The notes under the pieces: generated by a model | The model's database searches: none | Told to the model about the DNA's origin: nothing | The model's input: only the letters and a program-made list of their open reading frames with translations | Assembly: GCA_001632425.1 (NCBI GenBank) | Contig: KV425650.1 | Coordinates: 17,008 to 68,605 of the forward strand | From: Neolentinus lepideus HHB14362 ss-1 | Lineage: Eukaryota > Basidiomycota > Agaricomycetes > Gloeophyllales > Gloeophyllaceae | Length of the DNA stretch: 51,598 nucleotides | Direction of reading: 5' to 3' | Program-made: the position numbers and the translations under genes | Shown: positions 23,678-35,519 of the stretch, one piece after another | Layout of the letters: each line of letters opens with the position of its first letter | Numbering within the stretch: the first letter of the stretch is position 1

Positions 23678-25126
23678 TGTTCATTACAGGGAGCAAGAGA
23701 CAAGGACCGTGATGGATGCGTGAGTGGCGTAAAGTCACATAGACTGGCTAATAGGTCAGCATCATCACGTAGTGCAAGAAATAATGACAAACACGCACTC
23801 CGCGTCTCAGTGCTAATCGAAATTATCGTCGACTTGAATGAGTCCCGCCGGCAAATACCGGAGGTGGGTGGCACGCGTATTGCGAGACATCGATACACAG
23901 ACGCTTATACTTTCGATAGCGTTTAACAAAGACCTACGCCCCGCACCTTCCCCTCAGCCTGGACCTTGAAAACATCCTCAGGTATAGAGGTCGCGACAAT
24001 ATGTCTAATACTAGTTGACTTCCCATCATTTTATTTAATCTTAAATCTTTAAATTTCCTTTTCTAAATTGCTTGTCAGCCAAGTGATCACATCAGCCAAT
24101 CAGTTTTGATTAAAAAAAAGGAGATGATCTGTAAATCGTAACGGTTTCTGCGTGCACATTGCTATACTTATGCGGGGCACTCTTGAGTGTTAGGCGGCAT
24201 TGAGCGAGGAATTAGAGACTTCCGTAAGTCCAACGAATATTTAAAGACTTCATTGCTTGACGACCCTCATCAGCAAAAGACCGTAGTCGTACATACCAAG
24301 AGTTTAGAGATTTACGGCTGAAAAATAGGGATTTGACGTTACGAGAATTCATCTAGACTTTTCTCGCAGGGAAGTCATCATGAAACCAACTCGAAGTTGA
24401 AACTGGATCATGATGGAATCTGAGGATAGGGCCGAATACGGCAGCCTTTTATAGAGAATTGCGGTCGCCTGGTGGCGCTCTGATAGATCTCGTCTCTTGA
24501 GATTGATTCATGACGATTGGGCTGAGTAGCTCGGATCTTTTTGGTTATTTCGAACGTGGTCAACAGATGACATTGGGCAGTATGTATGAAGTGCATCTCC
24601 CGGTACTCCGGACGTGAGGGACGTTCTCCTGATGAGGTGCAGAAATCACGTGGACATCACGTTGCTGACGTGGCGGTCATTACAAAAGCGGTACGTGAGA
24701 ATATCTCAAGGTCCAGCCAATGAGATGCTCCCCCTCCTGGCTCTCTCAAGTCAGAGCAACTACAGAGTATCGTGACAGGCCGAATATCCAGAGCCAGCGG
24801 AACTAGCAGAGTTACCTTGGATCTGCGGTAACACTACTGCAAGGGCGGATAAGGGCAGTATCGGGATTGACCGAGGCTTGTTGATGTTGCTGCGGCATCA
24901 GCGTTCTCGCCGCTTCCTCTGCCAGATCGCCTTGAGCCGATTCAGAAATAGCCTTGCGGAAGGAGCATCCTGGTAAAGAATGGGAAGGCTGTGTGTGTTC
25001 ATCTCCACCGATATCCCCTTTTAAGATCCGAGCGAACCCCTTCCCTTCGCTGTGCGGCCTCGTCTACGAAAGCTATGAGCTTGTCTCTGCAGCGAGTACG
25101 CCCCCTTGTCCCCCGTCGTGCTTATC
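23678..25126. other. Intergenic region without a recognised gene
   Basis: About 1.45 kb between the F-box gene and multi-TM gene B, which diverge. Only short ORFs are present; 24030-24110 is AT-rich. It should hold the F-box promoter and the unplaced 5' end of the membrane-protein gene. Confidence 0.45.
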
Positions 25127-26751
25127 GTCATCGACTGATTTACCACAGGGCAATATACTTTGGCTATGGGTGAGCCTGACGATGTCCCCTACCGGATGTA
25201 CAATATAAGATTGACGCAAAATGAATCTTAGATTCAAAGCGTCTTGTACGGTGAACAAAACCAATTCTCGCACCGTCCACTCCTGACAGGGTCAGTGATT
25301 CCTATAGGGATGTACACCATCATCTTTGCTGGATGTGTGTACGTTCTCCAATCGCGGAAGCTGTTCGGTCGCTCGAAGGAATATCATTTGACACTAGTTG
25401 TCGTGTCCCTCTTCCTCTGTGCAACATCTGAAGCGGCAATATACTTCGCTTATACCTTTATACTCAGCGATGTCCAGTCTGACATGCCATATGCCGGAGA
25501 GACTGAGAAGCAGCTGAGAGAAAAGGACACGGATAACCTGCTTGCCTGTATATTGGCACCAATAGTCGCTACTAACACGTGTGTCAGCCCTCTCCATTGT
25601 CTTGTGCCCACACTGACCAGAGATGCACATAGCGTGATAGCAGACGGTCTTCTGGTATGCATTGCGAGTGATCTAGATCGTCTTAGCTGAATCATTCGCA
25701 GATATGGCGCTGCTTCGTTGTATGGGAGAGAAAACTGAGGGTGGCTGTACTGCCCAGTATCTTGTTATTAGCAGGAGCAGGTATATCCCCATTTCATGAC
25801 TCCTTATCATCTAACAGGGGCCCTGACTGCAAACGTTCAGCGTGCGGATACGCCCTGACATACTTCACGGCGCAAGCGTACCTTATTCGACTTCACCTAC
25901 CGTTGTCTGCAACCACGCCCCCAGAAGGATGGGTCGAAGCAGGAAAGTGGTCCATGTATATGAGGACGGTCTTCTTCTCCACATCACTCGCGACAAATGT
26001 CCTAGTGACGATCTTGATTGGTAAGTGCATATCTGGCGAGTGCTCACAAGAAGTTATAGTTGCATTCTCATTGCTCATATCAGCTGGGCGGATATTGTGG
26101 CTGAATCGCGGGCTTGGAGACATCCTTGGTCAGAAGCACGCTAAGACTTACAGCCGCATAGCGTTAATTCTGTAAGATATTCATATGTTTTTGCTGTATG
26201 ACCCACCTAAGCCACTGTAGGATTGAATCAGGGGCAATCAACTCCGCGTGTCTACTACTTGGTCTGATCATGGACGGACCGTTCAACACTCACATCATCC
26301 AAGGGGTGAGTTCGATCGCAAGGAACACAGATCCTCGGAGGGTAAAGCTGACTAGTTGGGCTTCTAGGCATCCGGTTCGGAGTTTCAAGTCTCAACTTTC
26401 GTGGTATTCCCTAGTACAATTGCTGTGAGGCGTTTGGCTCAACGCATTTCGTCGTCCTGACTTCCTCCATAGAACATTTTCCCTACCCTTCTTGTCCTTC
26501 TCGTAGCACTGGGTAAAACCACCCAACCGACGAGTACCATCAGCTATAACGGTGCGCTAGACACGCACGTCACATTCCCTTCGATTGTATTCTCGCATTC
26601 ACAGCGCCATGCGGCTGCGGATCAGGTGCGCAGTGGTCACACCGAGATGAGTGACGTGCAAGGAGAGATTATCGTACGGAAGGCTGCTGACACGGTAACA
26701 CGGGGTGTACCTGAAGGCAGGGCTTCTGCAGAATTTAATACACTGCATTGA
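25127..26751 (+). CDS. Fungal multi-TM (7TM-like) membrane protein B
   Basis: Probable exons: an N-terminal piece ending at 25169 (DLPQGNILWLW), 25232-25250, 25318-25578, 25633-25654, 25702-25780, then exons around 25818-26020, 26083-26170, 26221-26306, 26371-26425 and 26472-26751. Conserved helices match protein A position by position: IQSVLYGMYTIIFAGCVYVL, LTLVVVSLFLCATSEAAIYF, IADGLLIWRCFVVWERKL, MRTVFFSTSLATNVLVTILI and SRIALILIESGAINSACLLL. The C-terminal piece FPTLLVLLVALGKTTQ precedes a hydrophilic tail. The start codon is not placed: the frame open from 24954 has no ATG. The junction near 25850-25890 is also unclear, so I cannot exclude that the gene is damaged there. Function unknown; family specific to Agaricomycetes as far as I know. 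Confidence 0.68.
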
Positions 26752-26996
26752 ACGAAAGGAATGCAGCAAGGCGATTGACCGAGGCTGCCAAGCTGTGAGA
26801 ATCATGATGATGACCGACAAGCTGACGGGCTGAGGAGTTTCACTGCAATTTTTCTCTCAACCTTTCGCCGCATGTGATTTCATTGATGCCGCGAGGAAAC
26901 CGCCGGGATTGACAGTCATAATAAGCCAGAGGCTCAGGGACATCTGGTGATACAGAGTGAACGAAAGTACAAACAATCTACCGAGTCCGTCAGAGG

Positions 26997-28748
26997 CTAT
27001 AAATCGTAGCCACTGTTGTGTCCGAGTCTTGCTGTGTGAAGATCAAACTTAGTACGTCGATACAAACAGATATATATGACACTCACACTGATCATGAGCA
27101 GGTTATCCTCACTGATCATCAAACCCTCGCATGGTTTTGGAAGCGAAAACATGGAGGACATTGATTGTCTTCCCATCCAAGCTTGACCACGAAGTGGAGC
27201 GCTCTCGTATTCAGGGATCGGCTCCCGACGTCTGGCGTATTCCCGTCTCAGAGCCAAAGAATTAAAATCCAGCATTTCGGCGGACTCGGGTGGCGAATCA
27301 GGCATCCAATCTGGCATGATGGGGTAAACAGCTTTGGTGCCATGCATATAGCAGCGCCAGATGGGGTGTGGAAACATTTCGCTGTGTATCGTTATTCTCT
27401 CAGGTGCCCACTTCTCCCAAAGCTAGGCCATGCCTACTTCATTGGGTGACTCCGGGATAAAGGCAAGCAGCACTTGTAGTGGAATAAAATGGGCAGGGAA
27501 TTCATTAGCGTCGCGGGCACCCACAGAGACCATCTCGTACGATAGGCAGAGAACACGGGATCCAGGCGCTGCGAAGAATGGGACTTCGGTGTCGTTAAGC
27601 GGGGTCCATGAAGGTGCCGGGTTGCTCTGGATCAAAATATTGTGGGATACAAAATAAGGGCCGTGATCTTCGTAGAGGAATGCACATAGATAATCCTGCC
27701 CGTTCCATTCCGGATCGGAACGAGCCTCTCGAGGTAGGTCGTACACCTCCAGTCTCGGACCTCGCTCGTCTGAGATACCAAGTAGTATATGATGATCCGA
27801 TAGGAACGTGAACGTATCGATTGGCTTGCGACGGCCTCGGATATGCTAAGGATTGGTGTTGTGTTACAGTAGAAATCTCATCAACGGTCGACTCACAATC
27901 TCCATACTAGCCGTTTTTCAATTGTGTACAAAAATATTGACGTCGTCATAAGGACCGTGTGCAAGTTGACGATTGAACTTCACTCCCACTTTATCATCGC
28001 AAATAAGAACGTCGAATGAATAGCCTGTGCTATAAGATGTTTGCAGCGGCACGATGATCAATGCGTAACTCGCTAATGGATGTGGCTCATTGGTCGATAG
28101 AGTCCTCAAATGGATGGTGCAAAATCCACCTCCACTTGAAGAAGCCCTGTTTGTTGAAGACGCATCAGTAAGAGCTCTACATCTTAGATATTACTCACTG
28201 TTGGGGGAAGTCGAGCATTGCAAGAAGATATTGCGACAGATCCATCTTGAAATCCCGTATAGGAAATCCCACATTCTCTATCTTCCACTCCTGCGACCGA
28301 ATCCCGCGAGCGTGGCCGGGCAATTTATTGAAGACCAATGTTGTGTCTCCAACAGATGTAACAAGTACACCTCCGTAGAGCTCCCATAAGTGACCACTGA
28401 GCTCGATCTCTTTTTCTAAGGGTGAGAACGTCATCTCTCTCCATGCCTTCGTGTAATTTTGCAGTCGCCGAAGACGCTCTGCCACATCGATAGAGCTTGG
28501 AGGACCATTCTCCATGCCAGCTACAGCAAGTTCAATCCTATATTGGAGAGTGACGGATTCATCTATGATTTTCTTCAGGTCAGAGCACACCTTCAAGCCC
28601 AATCAGTATTATACGCGGTACATATGTATGCTAGGAGGACACCGACTCTTTGGCATGCAACTAGGCTGTTCAAGTCAAGATTTTCAAGGACATACACAAT
28701 AAGTTCTGTGGCAAGGGAGAGTAGATTACGGAGAATTGGGCGGCATTG
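26997..28748 (-). pseudogene. Disrupted F-box/propeller gene, paralogue of 21.9-23.7 kb
   Basis: Exons by alignment to the neighbour: ~28748-28647, 28602-28199, 28146-27897, 27845-27087, 27047-26997, all with matching phases. The N-terminus retains LATELIVYVLENLDLNSLVACQR-VCSDLKKIIDES. Two tryptophan codons have become stops: TGA at 27918-27920 (VHN* against VVNWKTS in the paralogue) and TAG at 27423-27425 (GMA*LWEKW against TTWLWKYW). No in-frame ATG precedes the F-box; a TAA lies at 28749-28751. A short repeat-end motif shared with a MITE sits right there (28750-28762). Splicing otherwise looks intact, so loss appears recent. A selective readthrough or an alternative short product cannot be excluded. 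Confidence 0.78.
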
Positions 28749-29223
28749 TTACGAGTCCTGAGTTTACGGAGGAGTCTTTGTCCAGAATCCGCCCTTACTT
28801 AGGCCGCACTGTGAGGATCGTGAGAATCGCTTGCCGAGAATTCGTGAGAGTCTGTACAAATATCAGAGTTCCGGTTCTAGTGATCCGTTTTGTAGTCTCT
28901 GATTTCCGTATCTGAGCTCTGCCTCCTCTTCAAGACTTCATCGACATGCTTTCCTCCGACTCTTTTGGCTGCCTTGAGAACATATATAGAGCTGATATTG
29001 TTCTGCTCGACGTCGAGAAGCTTGACAAGGCTATGGGAAAGAAACGAGCCCTATTTTCATATCTAGGTCGAGCAGAAAAGATATTGTTCGGATACCATAG
29101 AAGGTACAGCTCTCTGCTGCTGTATCGAAGGCGTGTTCGAGATCAGATTACGATCTTGAATTGTGACTAGTCATCGGTATGCCCAAGGACGGTGTCCAAC
29201 CCGCATCAAATCAAAATGCGAAC
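28749..29223. other. Short intergenic region with a repeat-end motif
   Basis: 475 bp between the F-box pseudogene and the aldolase, both minus strand. The left end carries TACGAGTCCTGAG (28750-28762), the motif shared with 33850 and 34850. The ORF at 28946-29170 is short and not recognisable. Confidence 0.4.
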
Positions 29224-30417
29224 TTATGCTTTCCCTGCCGACCCAAACAGTCTGTAGAACCTCTCGCAAACCGCCGCGAACACCTCCGTGGCTTCGTCGA
29301 CTGCGTCCGGGAACGGCTTCGTCAGGAGTGCCTCTCCTAGCGCCTTTGCATATGGGTCGCGCGCCCAGCTATTCACGTTTATCTGCAGGACAGCATTGTT
29401 ACTAATGATTCGAATCGAGGGACACATGGATGCTCACTTTGCTCACACCGTTCCTGATGCACTCTCTGAAGAGATCGTCGGGCAGCTCGTCGGTGCCGTG
29501 CAGGCATATTGGGACAGTGCCTTGGAAAGTGTTTCTCAGATCCTGTAAACTAGATTGGTGTCAGATCAGGGGGGCCAAGATTATGAGGATAGATCAGACA
29601 CACATGTCTTGCCTAAACTTCGGTGGGTTTATGTACTTTCCGTGAAGATTCCCAATGCTCGGAGCGAGGATCGTTGCTCCAGTCCTGCTGACCACGTTTG
29701 TATAAGGCATCTAGACACGGAAAAGTATGGCGTACCCTTCGATGAATTCCTTTGCTTTCTGGGGCTTTGTAAGTTTCGCGTCCGAGATCATTCGTAAACC
29801 TGCCTCGCCGCCCTCCAAGCGGCCAAGCTCAACCTCGACAGGTATACGCAATTTGGTTGCGCGGACAACATAAGGGCGCGCGATAGAGATGTTCTCCTCG
29901 TCGGTCTGCGAAGACGTACAATGGTGAACCACTAACGAAAAAGCGCGGAACGTACGTCTGCATGACTAGCATCTACCATGATACTGTCGAACTTGATCCC
30001 TTCTTCGGCAAGCCCGAGAGCGAGCTCGAGATGCTCAGCATCGGTCGCATGGTCCAGGTGTACTGCAATAGGTACCGACGCCTCTCGTGCCCTAAATTCT
30101 CATCCAGATCAGCACAGGACTGTGTAAGGTGACCATGAAAGGGACTACCGACGCTGTGATGCAGAACTGAAGAAACGGACCTTTGCCGTACATCAGAGTG
30201 ACTGGGAAAATCATAACAATGGCAGGGCTTCTACAGCGTTCCGCAGCACGGATGAGAGCGACGACCGAATTCGTGTCGTAACTGTGCACATGAACCCGGT
30301 GAGCGAGAGACCTCCATCTCAGAGCAAGGTCACTAACCACGCTTGAGAAAGGATACCATACCCATCACGTTGCGCCTTGTAGAGCATCTCGAGTGTTCGA
30401 TTGCCAATGAACGCCAT
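29224..30417 (-). CDS. Class II ketose-bisphosphate aldolase
   Basis: Exons (minus): 30417-30341, 30281-~30149, 30091-29956, 29905-29736, 29684-~29604, 29542-29438, 29382-29224. Landmarks of the class II fructose/tagatose-bisphosphate aldolase fold: NRTLEMLYKAQRDGYGI, PAIVMIFPVTLMYGKGPF, VHLDHATDAEH (zinc-ligand His region), FDSIMVDASHAD, VEVELGRLEGGE, LAPSIGNLHGKY, ICLHGTDELPDD (second His) and INVNSWARD. These zinc enzymes cleave ketose bisphosphates to two triose phosphates. Two joints do not close with canonical sites: exon 2 to 3 is off by one base, and exon 5 to 6 needs the weak donor GTCTGA after 29601. The gene may be damaged, or my exon ends wrong. Substrate specificity cannot be read from sequence. 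Confidence 0.72.
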
Positions 30418-30905
30418 GCTGGAAGACTTTCGATGTTGTCCTAGTACGAAGACGTCGTAATATACGATGAGATAGCTCCTGGCATGGTTAGTAAGATGAC
30501 GGGAGTTCAATGACGATAGGTCTCATGCTCAAGTTAGATCAACTGAGTCCGGTCCAGACTCGTCTCTCTTCCATGTCGATAATCGAAGCAAGTGTTTGCA
30601 TTGGATTAGCTGGTACGTGTCAATGCATAGTAGAAGATTGGTTCTGACCTTATGCAGTATTAGAAACTCGACTGTATCGCAATCAAGTCACCAGGTTAGA
30701 CGACGACGTATGCCACTTCGCTCGGACCATCCCCTAGCAAAACTCGCAAAAACCCAGCCAGTGTTATTTATGTCCACTCGGATTCCCGTGACAGTCGCCC
30801 TTATCTCTTGTTCGTACCTGCATTTGGCGTATCTCTATAACTTATATATATATACCCAAGGTGTAGAATCTTTGCCGAGCTCTAACCTTTCCACGCTCCT
30901 TCACT
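30418..30905. promoter_or_regulatory. Upstream region of aldolase and MFS pseudogene
   Basis: 488 bp between divergent genes. A TATA-like run lies at 30842-30854 (TTATATATATATA), about 52-64 bp upstream of the MFS ATG at 30906. That spacing matches the TATA of the esterase gene at 45159. Confidence 0.5.
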
Positions 30906-33447
30906 ATGAGCTCGGAAGGTCGCAGCGAAAAGAGCATCGAGAAGGCGGAAGCTGTGGACGAGAAGCACGCTCATAATGTGTCCGTCTCGACTAAGGAAGT
31001 TGACACGGGCGCGCAGCTTGTAGCGGGTGCAGATATCGAACTGGATGAAGCCGAGTCGTCGAGGATAAGGTGCGTGCGCGATATCACCTGTGCCGAAGGA
31101 CAGGTTGAATGAATCTCGTATGAAGGCGGAAGATCGACTAGCATATTATGCCCCTGATGTGCAGTGCGTATTCAACGTCTCCAGATAGCGGGATGACATA
31201 GCTCACTAATTAGGACAGCGCTTTACTGGTTGGTGATTGTTGACGTGTTGAGAACGACTCATCTGATCTTCTTGAGATCAGGATACAGTTCATGGATAAG
31301 ACAACGCTTGGAAGCGCAGCGATCCTTGGTATCACGTGCGCGGGTCTTGCAGGTTGGATATGTATGTTTTGACTGGATAACTTGCATCGCAGCGAAGAAA
31401 CATCTTACCACAAACCAGTGAGAGATACTCCGTTGCGCATGTGGCTGGATGCATACTAACTTCATACCCTCCACGCCAATTAGGTATAACTGGTCCGTTC
31501 TCTCCCACTCTGCTCTTCTCCTCAGTGAAGGTCTAAGCCTACATGAAGGCTAGGCACAATCTTCTACCTCAGCTACCTCCTCTTCGAGTACCCTCAAAAC
31601 CTCGCACTCCAGGCTTTTCCCGTCGGCAAATGGATGAGGTGCGTCCATCCATTTCATCTCATCATCTTCATTAAATTAATCTCGAGCTTATCGCGATAGT
31701 GTCAATATCACTATCTGGGGCATCGTTCTCTGCATGCACGCAGCTTGTACGAACTTCGCTGGCCTGTTTGTCGTTAGATTCATTCTTGGCGCGTGCGAGG
31801 GCGCGATTACTGCGGGCTTCTTGATTGTCAGCTCAATGTTTTACACGAGAAAGGAACAGACGTTGAGAGTCGGGTATTGGTGTGAGTGCCACTCCTAATC
31901 CTGGTATCATGCTTGGCCCAGAATGCTAAGTCGGCACTTGTAGTCTTAATGAATGGAACAGGTACGTTAGCGGGACGGAGGATTGATCATGATCGGCACG
32001 CTGATGGTCGATCCAGCCCAGATCATCTCTGGGTTCATCAGTTTCGGAAGCCTACATATCCGCACGGGTGGGATGGAACCGTGGCAGTGGTACATTTACC
32101 TTCTCTCCCCACCATCGTCTCCGATTGATCGACATAGGTTGATGATCATCACCGGTATCCTCACGCTGATCTGCGCACTTGCGTACTGGTACGCACTCGT
32201 GCTTATTCATGAGTAATAGAATGAGTGGATTATATACTGGTGGGATGGACGAGTAGGTTCTTGTTCCCGGACTCACCGACGAACGCGTGGTTCTTCACCA
32301 TGGAGGAGCGGGCGAAGGCAGTGCAGAGGATAAAGGTACCGAGTCCTTCGTGACTTGGATTAAGTTTGGAGGTCTAATGTTCGCTCGGAGGAAAACCAAA
32401 CTGGTGTCGAGAACAAGCATTTCAAAAAGGACCAGTACGCTTTAGATCTCCTCGTCTCGTCTCACATTGGCTTCATGTCACGTTTTAGGATGATCGAAGC
32501 CCTCATGGACCATAGGACCTGGCTCTTCGCTCTCTTCTCCGCTCTACACAATATCCCTAACTCCATAACAAATCAGCGTCAAATCATCGTCTCCTCGTTC
32601 GGATTCAACCCTCTCCAAACCACGCTCCTCGGGTGCGTGGACGGCCTCGTTGAGATATGCACTATCTGGTCTGGTGTCACTATTGCTGCGAGGGTCAAGG
32701 ATGGCCGAGCGTATGTTGGGGCGATTTATTTCCTGCCTACGTTACTCGGGTTGATATTAATCAATACACTGCCATGGAGCGATAAGGTGGGACTGTTGTT
32801 TTCGCAGTGGCTGTCAGGTGAGTGTGTTCAGTGTGAAGCAGGTGTAGATGGAGGCTTATGAATGAGGCTGGTGTGTAGGAATTAGTGCGACAGCATTCGT
32901 GATGTCGCTGTCGTGGCTTTCGAGTGTTACGGCAGGGCATACGAAGAAGGTTACGAGTAAGCGTTCGCTCACGCCTCCGTTGAACATCAATTTGATGATC
33001 AATATACAATAGCCAATGCAATCATGCTGTCCGCATATTGCATTGGCAATGCTGCTGGTCCTTTCATGTGGCAAGCCAAATACAAACCTAGGTCCGTCTG
33101 CGCCCTCCCTTCACCATCTTTATCTTATATTCGTCTACAGAAACCACGTTCCGTGGGCGATCACCGGTGTTTGTTACGCCATCTGCCCGCTCATTTTACT
33201 CGTCATCCGATACATGCTCCGTGAGGAGAACAAAAGACGCGACCATGAGCCCCCAGACCAAACATACGATGATATATATATCGAAGTCGTGGACAAAGAT
33301 GGGAATAGGGTCGAGAAGAAGGTGGATAAGGTGCGTGTGATGGTCTGGTTGAGGTGAAAATATGGAGGTATCGTGACTGATGATTGTGAACAGGAATATT
33401 TAGATTTGACGGATCGGCAGAATCGAGAGTTTAGGTATGTGCTGTAG
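30906..33447 (+). pseudogene. MFS transporter pseudogene (allantoate-permease/ACS type)
   Basis: Eighteen exons can be laid over the intact copy at 46.7-49.2 kb: 30906-31069, 31126-31163, 31219-31228, 31282-31335, 31393-31417, 31484-31492, 31549-31638, 31700-31881, 31944-31961, 32017-32089, 32138-32188, 32257-32335, 32391-32434, 32489-32817, 32879-32956, 33013-33091, 33141-33330, 33394-33447. Two lesions: a TGG-to-TAG stop at 31139-31141 (KID*HIMPLMC against KIDWHILPLMC), and exon 5, two bases shorter than its partner, which shifts the frame. All other phases close. Remaining helices and family marks are well kept (LSYLLFEYPQNLALQ, FILGACEGAITAGF, LLGCVDGLVEICTIWSG). The ACS family moves organic anions with protons across the plasma membrane. 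Loss appears recent. Confidence 0.85.
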
Positions 33448-33849
33448 GTAGACCGGAATAATGAATGTGCATGTATGATATACTGGACGAGATGTATAAG
33501 CAACGCATGAGCTACGAGCATCTTATTTACGCCTGACGCTTTTAGACCGCAATGGAGCTTCTTTTCGGAGAAGGACCTCAAGTGATGGATGTGGATCGGT
33601 TTGCGGTGAGTCTGACTGGAAACTTCAGGAGTAGGACACAGAAATCGAGGAGAGCTCAAGGCTAGAGACACTTTAACCCCTATGCTCAGTAAGTCTCAGA
33701 TGTTACGTTAAACGATAGATCATTGGTAGTGATGTCTGAACATGTTTTATACTGTAGGATACTCCTCCAGCATTAGCTTGAAGAGTTACGATGACTGTCA
33801 ACACATGATCGTCGACCTCTACACTCCATGGGATATGCAACATCACGGT
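33448..33849. other. Spacer downstream of the MFS pseudogene
   Basis: About 400 bp without a recognisable ORF on the plus strand; the minus-strand ORF 33174-33671 is a shadow of the MFS exon. It ends at a repeat-end motif at 33850. Confidence 0.4.
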
Positions 33850-35022
33850 TACGAGTCCTGAGGTACGAAGGATGAGTTTGTACGCTCAAAATGAGTGGGT
33901 TGCCGAATGATGTCCTTCGTGGGAACTCGTGCCGAGTAATTGGTGTTTCAAAATATTTGTAGTGCTAATCACAAAATTGGATCCCAGATTCATAGTCCGT
34001 TTGTAGTGATCACTACAAAGAGACTACAAACTCGTTTTGTAGTCCCTTTTTTCGATATTCTCTTCCTCACTATCTTCAAATTGCTCCTTTTCCTTCCTCC
34101 TTTTCAATATAAGCTTATACCATATATATGTGTAATTGTGAATATTTCTGTAGTTTTAGCATTTTCTTTGCCTTCGAGGTACCCGATACGTTGTCCGAGG
34201 CCTTTCTTACCATGGGAATTCGACTTCAATGACCGTTTGTTGTGGGTGGCACGGTGGCGCACCACATCGATTCCAAATACTGGCTTCTGATTGGCCAGAT
34301 GCTCTCTCGTGTGGGTCACTTCATAAATTTGGGCTTCAAGTCTAGTGTATAATCTTAGCTGACTTCACCATTCATTGAGTGAGCATGAGATACCAGTAAG
34401 AGAATGACGTAGACAGCATGAAAGTCTCACAAGATTTTACACACTGTTTATGTCATTGGTCACTGATAGCTGGTATTTCCACAGAGAAAAATCAGAAATT
34501 TTACTAAAAATATCAGAAAAATTTGTACAACCCAGGGTGGCTGACACCCATCCATTCGTTTGTTTACACCTCTGAATATGGTAATTATTGATGTTGTATA
34601 TATCTTTTTTACCTTCTACTGGTCTACTGGCTTTATTAGTTGGCTCATTGAGTGAGGATACCAGCAAGAGCATGACATAGATGGCATGGAAGTCCTGTGA
34701 GATTTTACATGCTGTTTACATCATTGGTCATCAATAGCTGGTATTTCTGCTCAGAAAATTTGGAAAATTGCTAGAAATATCGGAAAAATTTGTACAGCCC
34801 AGGGTGGCTGGCACATTTGTTTGGGTGATTATTTGTATATGGTAACTGTTATGAGTCCTGAGGTTTTCAGAAAATTCCATACCCCATCATAATCAAAAAA
34901 TGGATTAAAATAAGATAAAAATAGAATTAAAAATCCATTTTAGACCATTTTTAAATTATAATGAAGTACAAAAGTTTCAGACAATTAATATGAAAATGTA
35001 ACAAGTGACCTCAGGACTCATA
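33850..35022. repeat. Repeat-rich, probably transposon-derived segment
   Basis: The segment begins with TACGAGTCCTGAGGT at 33850-33864 and ends with the inverted form ACCTCAGGACTCATA at 35008-35022, with a further plus-orientation copy at 34850-34864. Inside are two diverged direct repeats, 34373 to about 34590 and 34646 to about 34855. They share blocks such as CATTGAGTGAG, GATTTTAC, CATTGGTCA, ATAGCTGGTATTTC and CCCAGGGTGGCTG. The sequence is AT-rich and lacks a coding signal. It may be one composite non-autonomous element with terminal inverted repeats or several overlapping copies. Confidence 0.6.
34850..35022. mobile_element. MITE-like element, 173 bp
   Basis: Perfect 15-bp terminal inverted repeats TATGAGTCCTGAGGT (34850-34864) and ACCTCAGGACTCATA (35008-35022). 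The interior is AT-rich and non-coding. If the outer TA on each side is the target duplication, it would resemble a Tc1/mariner-like MITE, but TA alone is weak evidence. It lies 78 bp downstream of the GST pseudogene's stop codon. Confidence 0.55.
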
Positions 35023-35511
35023 CCCATGCCATGCAGAGCAGTGGCCCTCTTGCCCAAGTCTTTCATATGTAAATACAAACTCCTGATCCATGCTATCGCT
35101 CATTGCTGTGAGAGGGCCTCCTTCTCGGCGTCGACCTTTGCAATCGCAGGCCTTCCTAGCATCTTCTGCAACCATGCGTGGACGTGCGGAACCTCCTTCG
35201 ATGCATCATATTTGGGACCCGCTAATCTAGTGGTACCACCCACAGTCCATGTGATGAAAGACTTGACACACAAGGTGTGAGCATCAGATGCTCGACGAGG
35301 GTTACAATCGGTATAACATGCCAAGTCAACGACGGAGTACTTTCCACCGATGAGCCACTCTCGTTTGGCAAGCTCGCCATCAGGGACCTTGAGGAAGAGC
35401 TCGACTTTGTTCTGGTAGCGCTCAATAGCGGAGGGTATCCTGGAAGGAATCGTCAGCACCCAGCTGAATATAGCTTGGGTGTGTTCCTCACTTCTCAGCA
35501 TGACGATAGCT

Positions 35512-35519
35512 GAACCAGG
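35512..35519. repeat. Target-site duplication of hAT element, left copy
   Basis: GAACCAGG immediately left of the hAT terminus. The right copy is split by the Copia insertion: GAACC at 38899-38903 and complete GAACCAGG at 43702-43709. Eight bases is the standard hAT duplication length. Confidence 0.92.

Noticed and set aside
33174..33671. Long minus-strand ORF
   Set aside because: It is the shadow of MFS pseudogene exon 17 and the following spacer.
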